Assembly: GCF_014654675.1 (NCBI RefSeq)
Contig: NZ_BNBC01000009.1
Span: 62,001 to 126,000 of the forward strand
Length of the DNA stretch: 64,000 bases
Reading direction: 5' to 3'
Source of the DNA: Streptomyces spiralis
GTDB taxonomy: Bacteria > Actinomycetota > Actinomycetes > Streptomycetales > Streptomycetaceae
Shown: one piece after another, positions 1 through 8,545 of the stretch
How positions within the stretch are numbered: position 1 is the first letter of the stretch
Layout: each line of letters opens with the position of its first letter
The notes under the pieces: generated by a model
What the model saw: only the letters and a program-made list of their open reading frames with translations
What the model was told of the DNA's origin: nothing
Databases searched by the model: none
Program-made: the position numbers and the translations under genes

Positions 1-732
1 CAGGGCATCCCGCTGTCCCTGATGGCGCGGGGCGTGGCGGAGATGTACGCGCTGGCCGAGGAGATCAACGAGCGGGCGGGGCGGCGGCAGATCGACACCC
101 TCGACATCGGCGGCGGGCTGCCGGTGAACTTCGGTTCGGAGGCGACGACACCGACGTACGCGCAGTACGCACGGCTGCTGGGCGAGGTGGTGCCGGGACT
201 GTTCGACGGGCGGTACGGGCTGGTGACCGAGTTCGGGCGGTCGCTGCTGGCCAAGCAGGGCACGATGGTGGCGCGGGTGGAGTACACCAAGAGCGCCGGC
301 GGGCGGCCGGTCGCCGTGACGCACGCGGGCGTGCAGGTCGCCACCCGGACGGTGTACGCGCCGGGGTCGTGGCCGCTGCGGCTGGCCGCGTACGACGCCA
401 AGGGACGGCCCAAGGCGGGCCCGGAGGTGGTCCAGGACGTGGCCGGACCCGCGTGCTTCGCGGGCGACCTGCTCGCCGAGGCCCGCGCGCTCCCCCCGCT
501 GGAACCGGGCGACCACGTGGCCGCGCTGGACACCGGCGCGTACTACTTCGCGCACCACTACGCCTACAACTCCCTGCCCCGGCCCGGCGTCTACGGCTAC
601 GCGCCGGACGGCGCCGGCGGTGTGGCCTTCGCGACCGTGCGCGCGCCGCAGGGGGTCGAGGAGATCGTGGCCGAGGCCGGAGGGGCGCACGCGTCGGCGC
701 TCACCACCCTGCGCACACCCGAGCGCCCTTGA
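1..732 (+). CDS. Diaminopimelate decarboxylase-like PLP enzyme, 3' part only
   Basis: The reading frame is open from base 1, so the true start lies outside the window; 243 C-terminal residues are visible. The segment DTLDIGGGLP matches the glycine-rich phosphate-binding loop, and EFGRSLL the start of the C-terminal beta domain, of fold-type III PLP decarboxylases (LysA/ornithine decarboxylase superfamily). The C-terminal half has the HVAALDTGAYYFAHHYAYN stretch typical of the substrate/dimer interface. Family enzymes decarboxylate meso-diaminopimelate or related amino acids in the cytoplasm. The missing PLP-lysine half prevents substrate assignment. Because many Streptomyces carry a second LysA-like gene with a divergent role, I do not call it lysA. 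Nothing downstream looks like lysine biosynthesis; the next gene begins a roadblock operon after a 170-base gap. Confidence 0.8.
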   Translation, partial: QGIPLSLMARGVAEMYALAEEINERAGRRQIDTLDIGGGLPVNFGSEATTPTYAQYARLLGEVVPGLFDGRYGLVTEFGRSLLAKQGTMVARVEYTKSAGGRPVAVTHAGVQVATRTVYAPGSWPLRLAAYDAKGRPKAGPEVVQDVAGPACFAGDLLAEARALPPLEPGDHVAALDTGAYYFAHHYAYNSLPRPGVYGYAPDGAGGVAFATVRAPQGVEEIVAEAGGAHASALTTLRTPERP

Positions 733-771
733 GGCACGCCAGAAGCAACGGGTGCAACTGGGCGGAAACCC

Positions 772-785
772 GGGTCAGTTGACCC
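772..785. promoter_or_regulatory. Palindrome upstream of roadblock operon
   Basis: A perfect 14-base palindrome, GGGTCAGTTGACCC, with six-base arms and a two-base centre, lies about 120 bases before the first roadblock gene and contains a TTGACC hexamer that could serve as a -35. It could be an operator or promoter element. No matching regulator is known to me, so this is only a sequence observation. Confidence 0.35.
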
Positions 786-902
786 ACATTAGCCCCTCGG
801 TCGCATGTTCCTCTGGAAAATGCCGTAACCCCCACCAGCTTCGCACACCCTGCGTAGCGTCGCCTTCACTCAGCCGACACACCAGGTGGGAGGGGAACGA
901 CG

Positions 903-1292
903 GTGCCCGGAATCGACGAGTGCCTGCTGGAGGCCATGCGACTGCCCGGCGCGCGAGGCGCCGCGCTGGTCGACTGGACCAGCGGGCTGGCCCTGGGCAC
1001 CGTCGGGGAGGCCCCGGGCGGCGACCACGAGACCACCGCGGCCGAGGCCGCCGAGCTGGCCCGGCTGGCCGCGGAGCACGGGGCGTTCGCCGCCGACGAC
1101 CCCGACGGCGAGCGCCCTCCGGTCGAGGACCTGATCGTCAGCAACCGGGACAGCTACCACCTGCTGCGGTTCGTGGAGACGACCTTCGACAGCAGTGTGT
1201 TCCTGCACCTGTGGCTGACCCGTGCGGAGGGCAACCTCGCGCTGGCCCGGATACGCCTGGGCGAGATGGCCGAGCGGCTGGTGCTGGGATGA
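903..1292 (+). CDS. Roadblock/LC7-like protein, first gene of four-gene operon
   Basis: This 129-residue soluble protein starts at GTG behind a GGGAGGGG site about seven bases upstream. Its layout matches small bacterial roadblock/LC7-type proteins: an N-terminal helix, the strand motif ALVDWTSGLALGT, and later DLIVSNRDSYHLLRF. It is a clear paralogue of the fourth gene in this operon, which has LVDYTSGMALGT and DILITLNDQYHLIRL at the same positions. Bacterial roadblock proteins usually dimerise and regulate Ras-like GTPases of the MglA type. No GTPase lies in this operon. The stop overlaps the next start in an ATGA arrangement, which suggests translational coupling. Its exact function is unknown. 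Confidence 0.75.
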   Translation: MPGIDECLLEAMRLPGARGAALVDWTSGLALGTVGEAPGGDHETTAAEAAELARLAAEHGAFAADDPDGERPPVEDLIVSNRDSYHLLRFVETTFDSSVFLHLWLTRAEGNLALARIRLGEMAERLVLG

Positions 1293-2245
1293 CCGTGGTC
1301 GACACCACTCCCCCGCCCCGGCTGCCGGTGCGCGACCGGACGGCCGCCGCCGAGCGGGCCTGGGGCGGCCTGTCGCCGATGCTGACCCGGCTCGCCGCCG
1401 AGCGGGCCAGCGGCGTCCTCGTCCGCGAGCTCGGCACGCTCTACCTCAGCGAGGGCCGCGTGGTGCACGCCGAAAGCCCGCTGGCCCCGGGCCTGGACAC
1501 CCTCCTCACCGCGCACGGCACGCTCACGGCCGAGGCCTGGCGGGACGCCGTCTCCCGGGCCGACGAGCGCAGCGGCGCCGCGCACCTGCTGCTGGCCGGT
1601 GGCCATCTGGCCGAGGGCGCGCTGCAACTGTGCCATCTGGGCGCCCTCTACGACGCCGCCTACTTCGCGCTCGCCCCGAGCAGCGCACCGGGCCGTTTCC
1701 GCTACGGCGTCACCCACCGGCTCGGCCCCGTCCTGCCGGTCCCGGTCGCCGCCCTGGAGCGCGAGACCCTGCGCCGACGCGATCTGCTGCGCCGCATCTG
1801 GCCCGACCCACGGGCGGACAGCGCCCCACTGGCGCGGACGCGCACCACCGCGGCGCCGAAGCTCACCGCCCGCCAGCAAGCCCTGCTGGAGCGGATCGAC
1901 GGCACCCGCACGGCCGCCGAACTGGCCCGGGAGCTGGGCCGGCAGGCGTTCCACACCCTGGCGGACGTACGGCGCCTGGCGTCCGCCGGCCTCGTGGCTC
2001 CGCGCCCGCCGGAGGCCACCACCGGGCCGGTGGCGACGGACGACGGACCGGCAGCGACCGACGAGGGTCGGGCGGCCACGGACGACGGACCGACAACGGC
2101 CGACGAGCGGCCGGCCGCGGAGGGCACCGGACCGGCGGTGTCCGGCGCCGGGCCGCCGCCCGGCATCACCGAGCGGATCGCGTGCACCACCGACCCCCAC
2201 ATCACGCTGCTGAAGAGGCTCAGGGATGCGCTGGAGGCCCTTTGA
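1289..2245 (+). CDS. DUF4388/winged-helix-like protein in roadblock operon
   Basis: This 318-residue protein starts at ATG inside the stop of the preceding gene (ATGA). Residues about 15-200 contain a repeated beta/alpha pattern (ASGVLVRELGTLYLSEGRVVHAES) typical of DUF4388/PatA-like modules, in which a surface-exposed beta element follows a helical segment. Residues about 205-245 (LTARQQALLERIDGTRTAAELAREL) look like a winged-helix or PqqD-like segment. The region about 250-295 is a low-complexity run of repeated T-D-D/E-G-P-A units, probably a disordered linker, followed by a short helical tail. Such proteins accompany roadblock proteins in gliding and heterocyst-pattern systems, so I infer a scaffold or regulatory role. 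No catalytic motif is visible. A longer upstream extension of the frame is not supported by a ribosome site. Confidence 0.65.
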   Translation: MTVVDTTPPPRLPVRDRTAAAERAWGGLSPMLTRLAAERASGVLVRELGTLYLSEGRVVHAESPLAPGLDTLLTAHGTLTAEAWRDAVSRADERSGAAHLLLAGGHLAEGALQLCHLGALYDAAYFALAPSSAPGRFRYGVTHRLGPVLPVPVAALERETLRRRDLLRRIWPDPRADSAPLARTRTTAAPKLTARQQALLERIDGTRTAAELARELGRQAFHTLADVRRLASAGLVAPRPPEATTGPVATDDGPAATDEGRAATDDGPTTADERPAAEGTGPAVSGAGPPPGITERIACTTDPHITLLKRLRDALEAL

Positions 2246-2258
2246 AAGGAGACACCGG

Positions 2259-2771
2259 ATGGCGGCCGAGCCCGAGATCCTGGACGAACTGCGCCGGCTG
2301 AGAGCCCGCGTCCCCCAGCTCACCGGCGTCCTCGCCGCGAGCACCGACGGCCTCGTCCTGGCCCACGACACCCCGGGCGTCGAACCGGAGGGCGTGGCGG
2401 CGCTGACCGCGACCGCGCTCGGCGTCGCCGTACGCATGGCGGACGTGACCGGCCGCGGCGAGCTGCGCGAACTGCTGATGCGCGGCGTCGACGGCTATGT
2501 CGCCACCTATGCGGCGGGCCGCACCGCCGTGCTGACGCTGCTCGCCCAGGACCGCGTCAACGTCGGCCGCCTCCACCTGGAGGGACGCAGGGCCGGAGCC
2601 CGCATCGGGGAACTGGTCGACGCCGAGGCGGCGGCCCGGGGCCTCGGACGGGTGACACCGGCGAAGGCCACGAAGCCGGCCCCGGAGGCCGGCAGCACCG
2701 CCCCACGGACCAGAACCACGCGCGTACCACGCGCCACGGGCGCCAACACGCCTACCACCACCGAAAGTTAA
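2259..2771 (+). CDS. Roadblock/LC7 domain protein
   Basis: This 170-residue protein has an AAAGGAG site eight bases before its ATG and follows the previous gene by 13 bases. Residues 5-125 have the canonical roadblock/LC7 order: long N-terminal helix (EILDELRRLRARVP), hairpin GVLAASTDGLVLAHD, the helix VAALTATALGVAVRMAD, and the GYVATYAAGRTAVLTLLA strands. The last 40 residues are a disordered T/P/R-rich tail. In conservon-type operons a similar protein (CvnB) partners a histidine kinase and a GTPase, but neither is present here. The protein probably forms homo- or heterodimers with the two smaller roadblock-like proteins of the operon. Confidence 0.85.
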   Translation: MAAEPEILDELRRLRARVPQLTGVLAASTDGLVLAHDTPGVEPEGVAALTATALGVAVRMADVTGRGELRELLMRGVDGYVATYAAGRTAVLTLLAQDRVNVGRLHLEGRRAGARIGELVDAEAAARGLGRVTPAKATKPAPEAGSTAPRTRTTRVPRATGANTPTTTES

Positions 2772-2789
2772 CGAACAAGGAGACCGGCC

Positions 2790-3164
2790 ATGGCCAACAC
2801 CGAGACCTGCCTGAAGGAAGCCCTCGCCTCCATCGAGGGCGCGACCGGAGTCGCCCTCGTCGACTACACCAGCGGCATGGCGCTGGGCACGATGGGCGGC
2901 GGCAAGACCTTCGACCTGAACGTGGCCGCCGCCGGCAACACCGACGTCGTACGGGCCAAGATGCGCACCATGGAGCACCTCGGCCTCAAGGGGCAGATCG
3001 AGGACATCCTGATCACCCTCAACGACCAGTACCACCTGATCCGGCTGGTGGGCGGCCGCGGCGGCAACGGCCTCTTCCTCTACCTCGTGCTGGACAACAA
3101 GCGGGCCAACCTGGCGATGGCCCGCCACCAGCTGAAGAGGATCGAGGAGGACCTGGAGGTCTGA
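2790..3164 (+). CDS. Roadblock/LC7-like protein, last gene of operon
   Basis: This 124-residue protein has an AAGGAG site seven bases before the ATG. It parallels the first gene of the operon over its full length: LVDYTSGMALGT near residue 25, DILITLNDQYHLIRL near 75, and a C-terminal basic helix (ANLAMARHQLKRIEEDLEV). The central segment DLNVAAAGNTDVVRAKMRTM matches bacterial roadblock families better than the first gene does, so this may be the functional member and the first gene a diverged partner. It is cytoplasmic with no membrane segment. The gene ends directly against the stop of a convergent gene (TGA then TCA without a gap). Confidence 0.8.
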   Translation: MANTETCLKEALASIEGATGVALVDYTSGMALGTMGGGKTFDLNVAAAGNTDVVRAKMRTMEHLGLKGQIEDILITLNDQYHLIRLVGGRGGNGLFLYLVLDNKRANLAMARHQLKRIEEDLEV

Positions 3165-3767
3165 TCAGACGAGCGCCGCGGTGCGGCGGCGCGCCCCGCC
3201 CGGGGCCGCGTCGCCCGCCGCGATGCCGGTGCTGCGGTAGCCCTTGACCGCCGGGCCCGTGGGGCGCCCGCCGTACCTGCCGAGCCAGTCCACCCGCACC
3301 CACAGCAGCACGTCGTCGGCCCGCTCGCGCCGCCCGAGCCAGGCGGCCTTCAACCGCAGCCCGGTCCCGGCACCGGCCAGCAGCATCCCGCCGGCCGCCG
3401 GCACGGCGAACGAGCTGCCCAGCGCGGCCAGGAAGGCCAGCAGCAGCCACCAGCGGTGTCCCCGCCGCCAGGCGCGGGCACTGACCGCCCGGTCCTGGAG
3501 CACGTCGTGCCGTCCGGCTCGGCTCGCGGCACGGGCGAGGGCGGTGTAGCGGCGGCGCCGGGTGCAGGCGACGACGGCCGCGCTCACCAGGAACAGCGCG
3601 GCGCCCGCCGACACACCGATCCGACGCCCGGTCAGTCCCGGCCACGCCGACCCGGCCCCCGCCGCGACCACCCCGAGCCACCACAGCGGCGCCGCCCCGG
3701 CCCGTACGACGACGGCCACACGGGCCAGCCCCTGTCCTCCGCGCCCCTCGCGCCCTCCGCGTGCCAC
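3165..3767 (-). CDS. Small multi-pass membrane protein of unknown function
   Basis: This reads as 200 residues from a GTG with GGAGG about six bases upstream; a longer upstream frame lacks a ribosome site. Hydrophobic segments at roughly residues 17-42 (APLWWLGVVAAGAG...), 48-65 (GVSAGAALFLVSAAVVA) and 100-128 (WWLLLAFLAALGSS...) predict three to four membrane passes, with Arg-rich cytoplasmic loops between them. The C-terminal 70 residues are soluble and contain DDVLLWVRVDWLGRYGG. I do not recognise the family. It converges with the roadblock operon without any intergenic space, so the two transcripts must overlap at their 3' ends unless termination occurs inside the genes. Confidence 0.6.
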   Translation of the reverse strand: MARGGREGRGGQGLARVAVVVRAGAAPLWWLGVVAAGAGSAWPGLTGRRIGVSAGAALFLVSAAVVACTRRRRYTALARAASRAGRHDVLQDRAVSARAWRRGHRWWLLLAFLAALGSSFAVPAAGGMLLAGAGTGLRLKAAWLGRRERADDVLLWVRVDWLGRYGGRPTGPAVKGYRSTGIAAGDAAPGGARRRTAALV

Positions 3768-3926
3768 CTGCTGCCTCCTTCGCGCCCCGGCACACCTTCG
3801 TTCGGGCGGGCAGGCTAGCGAGCCTTCGTGAGACGAATCTGAGAGCGACGGACCGCGGATCCGAGAACGACGGGCCGCGGGTCCGGGAACGCGACGGGCC
3901 ACGGGCGGCCGGGTGCCGCCGCCGGT

Positions 3927-4769
3927 TCAGTCCACGAACAGCCCGCGCGCCGCCGCCCGTGAGTCGAACTCCTCCAGCCGCGCCTGCGCGTCCGGCAGAT
4001 CGTCGCAGATGGCCTCCAGGAGCACCCGCCCGAGCAGCATCGGCGCGCACGCGGTGTCGAAGGCGAGCCCGGTGCCGACGGCCGCCGGCAGCAGCAGGTC
4101 GGAGTACTTCGCGACCGGCGCGAAGGCCGAGTCCGCGACCGTGACGACGGTCAGCCCCGCGTCCTTGGCGTAGGCGAGGGTGTCGACCACCTCGCGCGGA
4201 TGCCGCGGCAGCGCGAAGCACAGCAGCGCCGACGCGCCCGCCCGTACGGCGCCGTCGACACGGTCCTGGATCATCGTGCCGCCCTCGTCGAGCAGCCGTA
4301 CGTCCGGGTGGACCTTGCCGGCGAAGTAGGCGAAGCCGTAGGCCTGGGAGGCCGCGGCCCGCAGGCCCAGGACCGGCAGCGGACGCGAGGCGGCGAGGAT
4401 CCGGCCCGCCTGCCGCACCGGCCCCGGATCGGCCAGCGCCTCCGCCAGGTGGCGCAGGTTCTCGATCTCGGCCTCGACGGCCTGCTGGTACTCGTTGTGC
4501 GACGCAGGCTCGGCGGCCGGCTCGGCCGGCGCGACCTCGCGCAGGTGCCGGCGCAGCGCCGGGTAGCCGTCGAAGCCCAGGGCGACCGCGAACCGCGTCA
4601 CCGACGGCTGGCTGACCCCGGCCAGCTCGGCCAGCTCGACGCTCGACAGGAACGGCACGTCGCCGGCCCGCCGGACCATGCTGTGCGCGATGCGCCGCTG
4701 GGTCGGCGTGAGCCGGTGCCCCTCGAAGAGCGCCTGCAGCCGTGCCGCAGGGCTGTCGGTCCCGCTCAT
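3927..4769 (-). CDS. MurR/RpiR-family transcriptional regulator
   Basis: This 280-residue protein has the RpiR architecture. Residues about 10-85 form a helix-turn-helix domain (SSVELAELAGVSQPSVTRFAVALGFDGYPALRRHL). Residues about 125-260 form a SIS sugar-phosphate-binding domain (VLGLRAAASQAYGFAYFAGK; later ALPRHPREVVDTLAYAKDAGLTVVTVAD). Family members bind amino-sugar or sugar phosphates and control catabolic or cell-wall-recycling genes. The start was chosen at the ATG preceded by a GGGGGAG site. No sugar-use genes are adjacent, so its targets are elsewhere or it regulates itself. Confidence 0.9.
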   Translation of the reverse strand: MSGTDSPAARLQALFEGHRLTPTQRRIAHSMVRRAGDVPFLSSVELAELAGVSQPSVTRFAVALGFDGYPALRRHLREVAPAEPAAEPASHNEYQQAVEAEIENLRHLAEALADPGPVRQAGRILAASRPLPVLGLRAAASQAYGFAYFAGKVHPDVRLLDEGGTMIQDRVDGAVRAGASALLCFALPRHPREVVDTLAYAKDAGLTVVTVADSAFAPVAKYSDLLLPAAVGTGLAFDTACAPMLLGRVLLEAICDDLPDAQARLEEFDSRAAARGLFVD

Positions 4770-4992
4770 GACGTGCTCCCCCTCCAGAAGTCGTCGACGA
4801 CCCGGGAGAGTACTCCCCGACCAGTTCCTATTCAGATACCAAGAACTCTGCATGAGGTCATACAGGCCGGGCAAGGGATCGACCAAGCGCAGCGGATCGC
4901 GCACGTGTCGCGACCGGCGGTGTGCTACTCGTGGACGCAGCCACCGCCGTCGGCGCGCGCCGCACCGCAGCCGCACCCAGGCGCCGCCGACG

Positions 4993-5035
4993 GCGGGCGG
5001 CCTTCCCCCGCAGGGCGGGCGGCCTTCCCCCGCAG
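4993..5035. repeat. Tandem duplication in a non-coding gap
   Basis: A 21-base unit, GCGGGCGGCCTTCCCCCGCAG, occurs twice with a 22-base period (4993-5013 and 5015-5035), followed by a partial hairpin around CCCCGCAGAAGTCGGGG. The 4770-5090 gap separates the RpiR gene from a small membrane-protein gene and holds the promoters of both. Duplicated CCCCG-AAGTCGGGG elements are common in Streptomyces intergenic DNA. Confidence 0.6.
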
Positions 5036-5090
5036 AAGTCGGGGGCTAGCCCCAGTGCGGGCGGCGGCCCGGCTCCCTAGCCTGGTCGGC

Positions 5091-5528
5091 ATGAGCGGAA
5101 TGGACGCGCGTGACACCGACCTGAAGAAGGAACTCAACGCCACCCTGCAGGCCCGCAGGGAACTGGGCGAGGACTACGAGTCCGCGCTGGTCGACTCGTT
5201 CCTGGAGAAGGTGGACCAGCGCATCGACGGCGCCGTCGACCGCCGTGTCCGCCGGCAGCTCGCCGAGCAGCAGATGACGGTGGCCCGCGACGCCCGTTCG
5301 CCGAAGGCCACCGACTCCTGGGGCGAGCGCTTCGGCTTCGGCATCGTCTCGCTGGTGCTGGCCGTACCGCTCTCCGCGATCGGCGGCGGCGTGGCCCACC
5401 TGCCCGGTCTCATCGCCGCCTGGGCCGGCATCGTCGGCGTCAACGTCGTCCAGGCCGCCCGCACCAACCCCGGCCTCTTCGGCAGCCGCCGCGCCAGGCC
5501 CGCCCAGGACGACCGCTGGGAGGACTGA
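5091..5528 (+). CDS. Small membrane protein with helical N-terminus
   Basis: This 145-residue protein starts with MSGMDARDTDLKKELNATL. Residues 1-70 are highly charged and helical (likely coiled coil: ARRELGEDYESALVDSFLEKVDQRIDGAVDRRVRRQL). Residues 82-120 form one or two hydrophobic segments (FGFGIVSLVLAVPLSAIGGG, LPGLIAAWAGIVGVNVVQAA). The tail is Arg/Asp-rich. Such proteins are conserved in Streptomyces as integral membrane proteins, but I know no function. No clear Shine-Dalgarno site precedes the ATG, so translation could be leaderless or start at the second ATG three codons later. Confidence 0.65.
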   Translation: MSGMDARDTDLKKELNATLQARRELGEDYESALVDSFLEKVDQRIDGAVDRRVRRQLAEQQMTVARDARSPKATDSWGERFGFGIVSLVLAVPLSAIGGGVAHLPGLIAAWAGIVGVNVVQAARTNPGLFGSRRARPAQDDRWED

Positions 5529-5547
5529 CACGACGGACACGGATGTG

Positions 5548-5602
5548 CGCGGGGACCGCCGCACCCCCATCACTGGGGGGCGGGACGACGGCGGTCCCCG
5601 CG
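5548..5602. terminator. Strong hairpin, likely bidirectional terminator
   Basis: Two 14-base arms (5548-5561 and 5589-5602) pair perfectly, with a nested C5/G5 pairing inside the loop. The hairpin lies just after the small membrane-protein gene. The rest of the 5529-5834 gap, up to the stop of the convergent cystathionine beta-synthase gene, shows no gene. Confidence 0.65.
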
Positions 5603-5834
5603 GGGGACGCGGGCCGGGTCAGGACCGGGCTTGCGCGTCCATGGCGTCCAAGGAGGCCCGGGAGCCGCTCCGGAGGTCCGGGACGCCGTACGACGCCGGC
5701 CTGGAGGGGAGCCGCTCCCTCCCGCCGACACCCATAATCTGCCTGACCCGTGTTAAGCGGGTACTGCGTGCATGTGACACGCTCGTACCACTTTCGCGAC
5801 TCCCTCTCAGCCGCGGGTCACCGCCCGTTCTCCG

Positions 5835-7223
5835 TCACTGCTTCCCGGTCTTGGCCAGGAACGCCAGCAGGTCCTGCCGGCTGACCACGCCGGTGGGCTT
5901 GCCCTCCTCCAGCACGATCGCCGCGTCCGCCGCGCCGAGCACCGACATGAGGTCGGCGACCGGCTCGCCGGAACCGACCTGCGGCAGCGGCGCGCACATG
6001 TGCTTCTCCAGCGGGTCCTCCAGCGAGGCGCGCTTGGTGAACAGGGCGTCCAGCAGTTCCCGCTCGACGACGGAGCCCACCACCTCGGCGGCCATGACGT
6101 CGGGGTGACCGGCGCCCGGCTTCACGATCGGCATCTGCGAGACGCCGTACTCGCGCAGCACCTCGATGGCCTGGCCGACGGTCTCGTCCGGGTGCATGTG
6201 GACGAGGGAGGGGATGCCGCCCTCCTTGTGGCGCAGCACGTCGCCGACGCGGGCGCTCGGTCCCTCGTCCTCCAGGAAGCCGTAGTCGGCCATCCACTCG
6301 TCGTTGAAGATCTTGCTGAGGTATCCGCGTCCGCTGTCCGGGAGCAGGACGACCACCACGTCGTCCGGGCCGAGACGCTCGGCGACGCGCAGGGCCGCGA
6401 CGACCGCCATGCCGCAGGAGCCGCCGACCAGCAGGCCCTCCTCCTTGGCCAGACGGCGGGTCATCTGGAAGGAGTCCTTGTCGGAGACGGCGACGATCTC
6501 GTCGGCGACGGTGCGGTCGTAGGCGGTGGGCCAGAAGTCCTCGCCGACGCCCTCGACGAGGTACGGCCGCCCGGAGCCGCCGGAGTAGACCGAGCCCTCG
6601 GGGTCGGCGCCGACGACCTGGACCTTGCCGTCGCTGACGTCCTTCAGGTAGCGGCCGGTGCCGGAGATGGTGCCGCCGGTGCCGACGCCCGCCACGAAGT
6701 GGGTGATCCTCCCCTCGGTCTGCTCCCACAGCTCGGGGCCGGTGGAGTGGTAGTGGGAGAGCGGGTTGTTGGGGTTGGAGTACTGGTCGGGCTTCCAGGC
6801 TCCCGGGGTCTCACGGACCAGCCGGTCGGAGACGTTGTAGTAGGAGTCCGGGTGCTCCGGTGCCACGGCCGTCGGGCACACCACGACTTCCGCCCCGTAC
6901 GCGCGCAGCACGTTGATCTTGTCGGTGGAGACCTTGTCCGGGCAGACGAAGATGCACTTGTAGCCCTTCTGCTGGGCCACGATGGCCAGGCCGACGCCGG
7001 TGTTCCCGCTGGTCGGCTCGACGATCGTGCCGCCCGGCTTCAGCTCCCCGCTCTGCTCGGCCGCCTCGATCATCCGCAGGGCGATGCGGTCCTTCACGGA
7101 ACCGCCGGGGTTGAAGTACTCGACCTTGGCCAGGACGGTCGCCCTGATGCCCTTGGTGACACTGTTGAGCCTCACCAGCGGCGTGTTGCCGACGAGGCTG
7201 ATCATCGAGTCGTGGAATCGCAC
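5835..7223 (-). CDS. cbs: Cystathionine beta-synthase
   Basis: This 462-residue enzyme condenses serine with homocysteine in reverse transsulfuration, in the cytoplasm. The N-terminal two thirds are a fold-type II PLP domain: PLP lysine in NPGGSVKDR (K44), the SGNTG loop (PTSGNTGVGLAI), and the GTGGTISGTGR phosphate-binding loop. Residues about 340-462 carry two CBS motifs (VGDVLRHKEGGIPSLVHMHP...; EKHMCAPLPQV...VVSRQDLLAFL), the AdoMet/nucleotide-sensing tail found in bacterial and eukaryotic CBS but not in cysteine synthase. The start is a GTG with CGGAG nine bases upstream. It is divergent from an SGNH hydrolase gene. Confidence 0.93.
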   Translation of the reverse strand: MRFHDSMISLVGNTPLVRLNSVTKGIRATVLAKVEYFNPGGSVKDRIALRMIEAAEQSGELKPGGTIVEPTSGNTGVGLAIVAQQKGYKCIFVCPDKVSTDKINVLRAYGAEVVVCPTAVAPEHPDSYYNVSDRLVRETPGAWKPDQYSNPNNPLSHYHSTGPELWEQTEGRITHFVAGVGTGGTISGTGRYLKDVSDGKVQVVGADPEGSVYSGGSGRPYLVEGVGEDFWPTAYDRTVADEIVAVSDKDSFQMTRRLAKEEGLLVGGSCGMAVVAALRVAERLGPDDVVVVLLPDSGRGYLSKIFNDEWMADYGFLEDEGPSARVGDVLRHKEGGIPSLVHMHPDETVGQAIEVLREYGVSQMPIVKPGAGHPDVMAAEVVGSVVERELLDALFTKRASLEDPLEKHMCAPLPQVGSGEPVADLMSVLGAADAAIVLEEGKPTGVVSRQDLLAFLAKTGKQ

Positions 7224-7379
7224 CGTTGTCTCCGGTTGCTGCACAAAGTGGTCGTGGTGGTGCCGCCAGCCTAAGGCCAGGGGTGGGCGCGGAGCGCCGT
7301 TCACTCTTCGTCGCGATTGGATGACGGTCGGTACGGGGCAAGGAGTGGATGTACGGCTCTGCGGGAGGTGGCGGCCAGC

Positions 7380-8405
7380 ATGACGAGCATGTCGAGGGCG
7401 AGGGTGGCCCGGCGGATCGCGGCCGGCGCCGCGTACGGCGGCGGCGGGCTCGGCCTGGCCGGCGCGGCGGCCATGGGGCTGCTGCTGGCCGAGGTGCAGC
7501 TGGCCAAGCGCCATGTGGGCAACGGCACGGACAACCACGTACCGGTCGCGGACGGGCTCTACGGCCATGTCTACGACGCCCCGGGCGACCCCCCGCTGAG
7601 GCTGACCATGCTCGGCGACTCCACGGCCGCGGGGCAGGGCGTCCACCGCTCCGGGCAGACGCCGGGCGCGCTGCTGGCGTCGGGCCTGGCGGCGGTGGCC
7701 GAGCAGCCGGTGCTGCTGCGCAACGTCGCGGTGCCCGGCGCCCGGTCGGACGACCTGGACCGCCAGGTGGCCCTGGTCACGGCCGATCCGGCGCAGGTCC
7801 CCGACGTCTGCGTGATCATGATCGGCGCGAACGACGTCACCCACCGGATGCCCCCGACCCAGTCGGTGCGTCACCTGTCGGCGGCGGTACGGCGGCTGCG
7901 CACCGCCGGCGCCGAGGTGGTGGTCGGCACCTGCCCCGACCTGGGCACGATCGAGCCGGTGCAGCAGCCGCTGCGCTGGCTGGCCCGCCGGGCCTCCCGG
8001 CAGCTGGCGGCGGCGCAGACGATCGGGGTGGTGGAGCAGGGGGGCCGCACCGTGTCGCTGGGCGATCTGCTGGGCCCGGAGTTCGAGGCGAATCCCCGGG
8101 AGCTGTTCGGCCCGGACAACTACCACCCCTCGGCCGAGGGGTACGCCACGGCGGCGATGGCGGTGCTGCCGACGGTGTGCGCGGTGCTGGGACTGTGGCC
8201 GGCGGAGGAGGAGCGGCCGGACGTGTCGCGGCGCGAGGGGTTCCTGCCGGTGGCCCGGGCGGCGGCGGAGGCCGCGTCGGAGGCGGGCACGGAGGTCACC
8301 GCCGCGATGCCGACGGGACCGCGGGGGCCGTGGGCCCTGCTCAAGCGGCGCCGGCGGCGCCGGGTCACGGAACCGGACCCCGCGCCGGTCCAGGCCCCGA
8401 CCTGA
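7380..8405 (+). CDS. SGNH/GDSL-family esterase or lipase, membrane-anchored or secreted
   Basis: This 341-residue protein has a hydrophobic N-terminus (about residues 12-40, Gly/Ala-rich after basic residues), which suggests a signal anchor. The SGNH blocks are all visible: block I LGDSTAAGQG with the nucleophile S81, block III IMIGANDVT, and block V DNYHPSAEGY carrying the catalytic Asp/His. The last 90 residues are a variable Arg/Pro-rich tail. Family enzymes hydrolyse esters, so substrates could be lipids or acetylated polysaccharides. The first ATG with a GGGAGG site was chosen; a second ATG three codons later is possible. It diverges from the cystathionine beta-synthase gene. Confidence 0.85.
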   Translation: MTSMSRARVARRIAAGAAYGGGGLGLAGAAAMGLLLAEVQLAKRHVGNGTDNHVPVADGLYGHVYDAPGDPPLRLTMLGDSTAAGQGVHRSGQTPGALLASGLAAVAEQPVLLRNVAVPGARSDDLDRQVALVTADPAQVPDVCVIMIGANDVTHRMPPTQSVRHLSAAVRRLRTAGAEVVVGTCPDLGTIEPVQQPLRWLARRASRQLAAAQTIGVVEQGGRTVSLGDLLGPEFEANPRELFGPDNYHPSAEGYATAAMAVLPTVCAVLGLWPAEEERPDVSRREGFLPVARAAAEAASEAGTEVTAAMPTGPRGPWALLKRRRRRRVTEPDPAPVQAPT

Positions 8406-8545
8406 TCTCACGACCCAGGGAGAAAGCAAGCGCTTAGAAAGTTGCGGCGAGGATCACACCGTCGTTCCCGTGACCCGGGCCATACGTACGGGTAACTTCC
8501 CAGAGAGCCCCGCCCCCTCATACCTCGCATGCCACTGGAGCCGTG

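Noticed and set aside
903..3164. Conservon (cvnABCD) operon
   Set aside because: No histidine kinase, DUF742 protein or GTPase is present; only roadblock-type proteins and a DUF4388-like protein.
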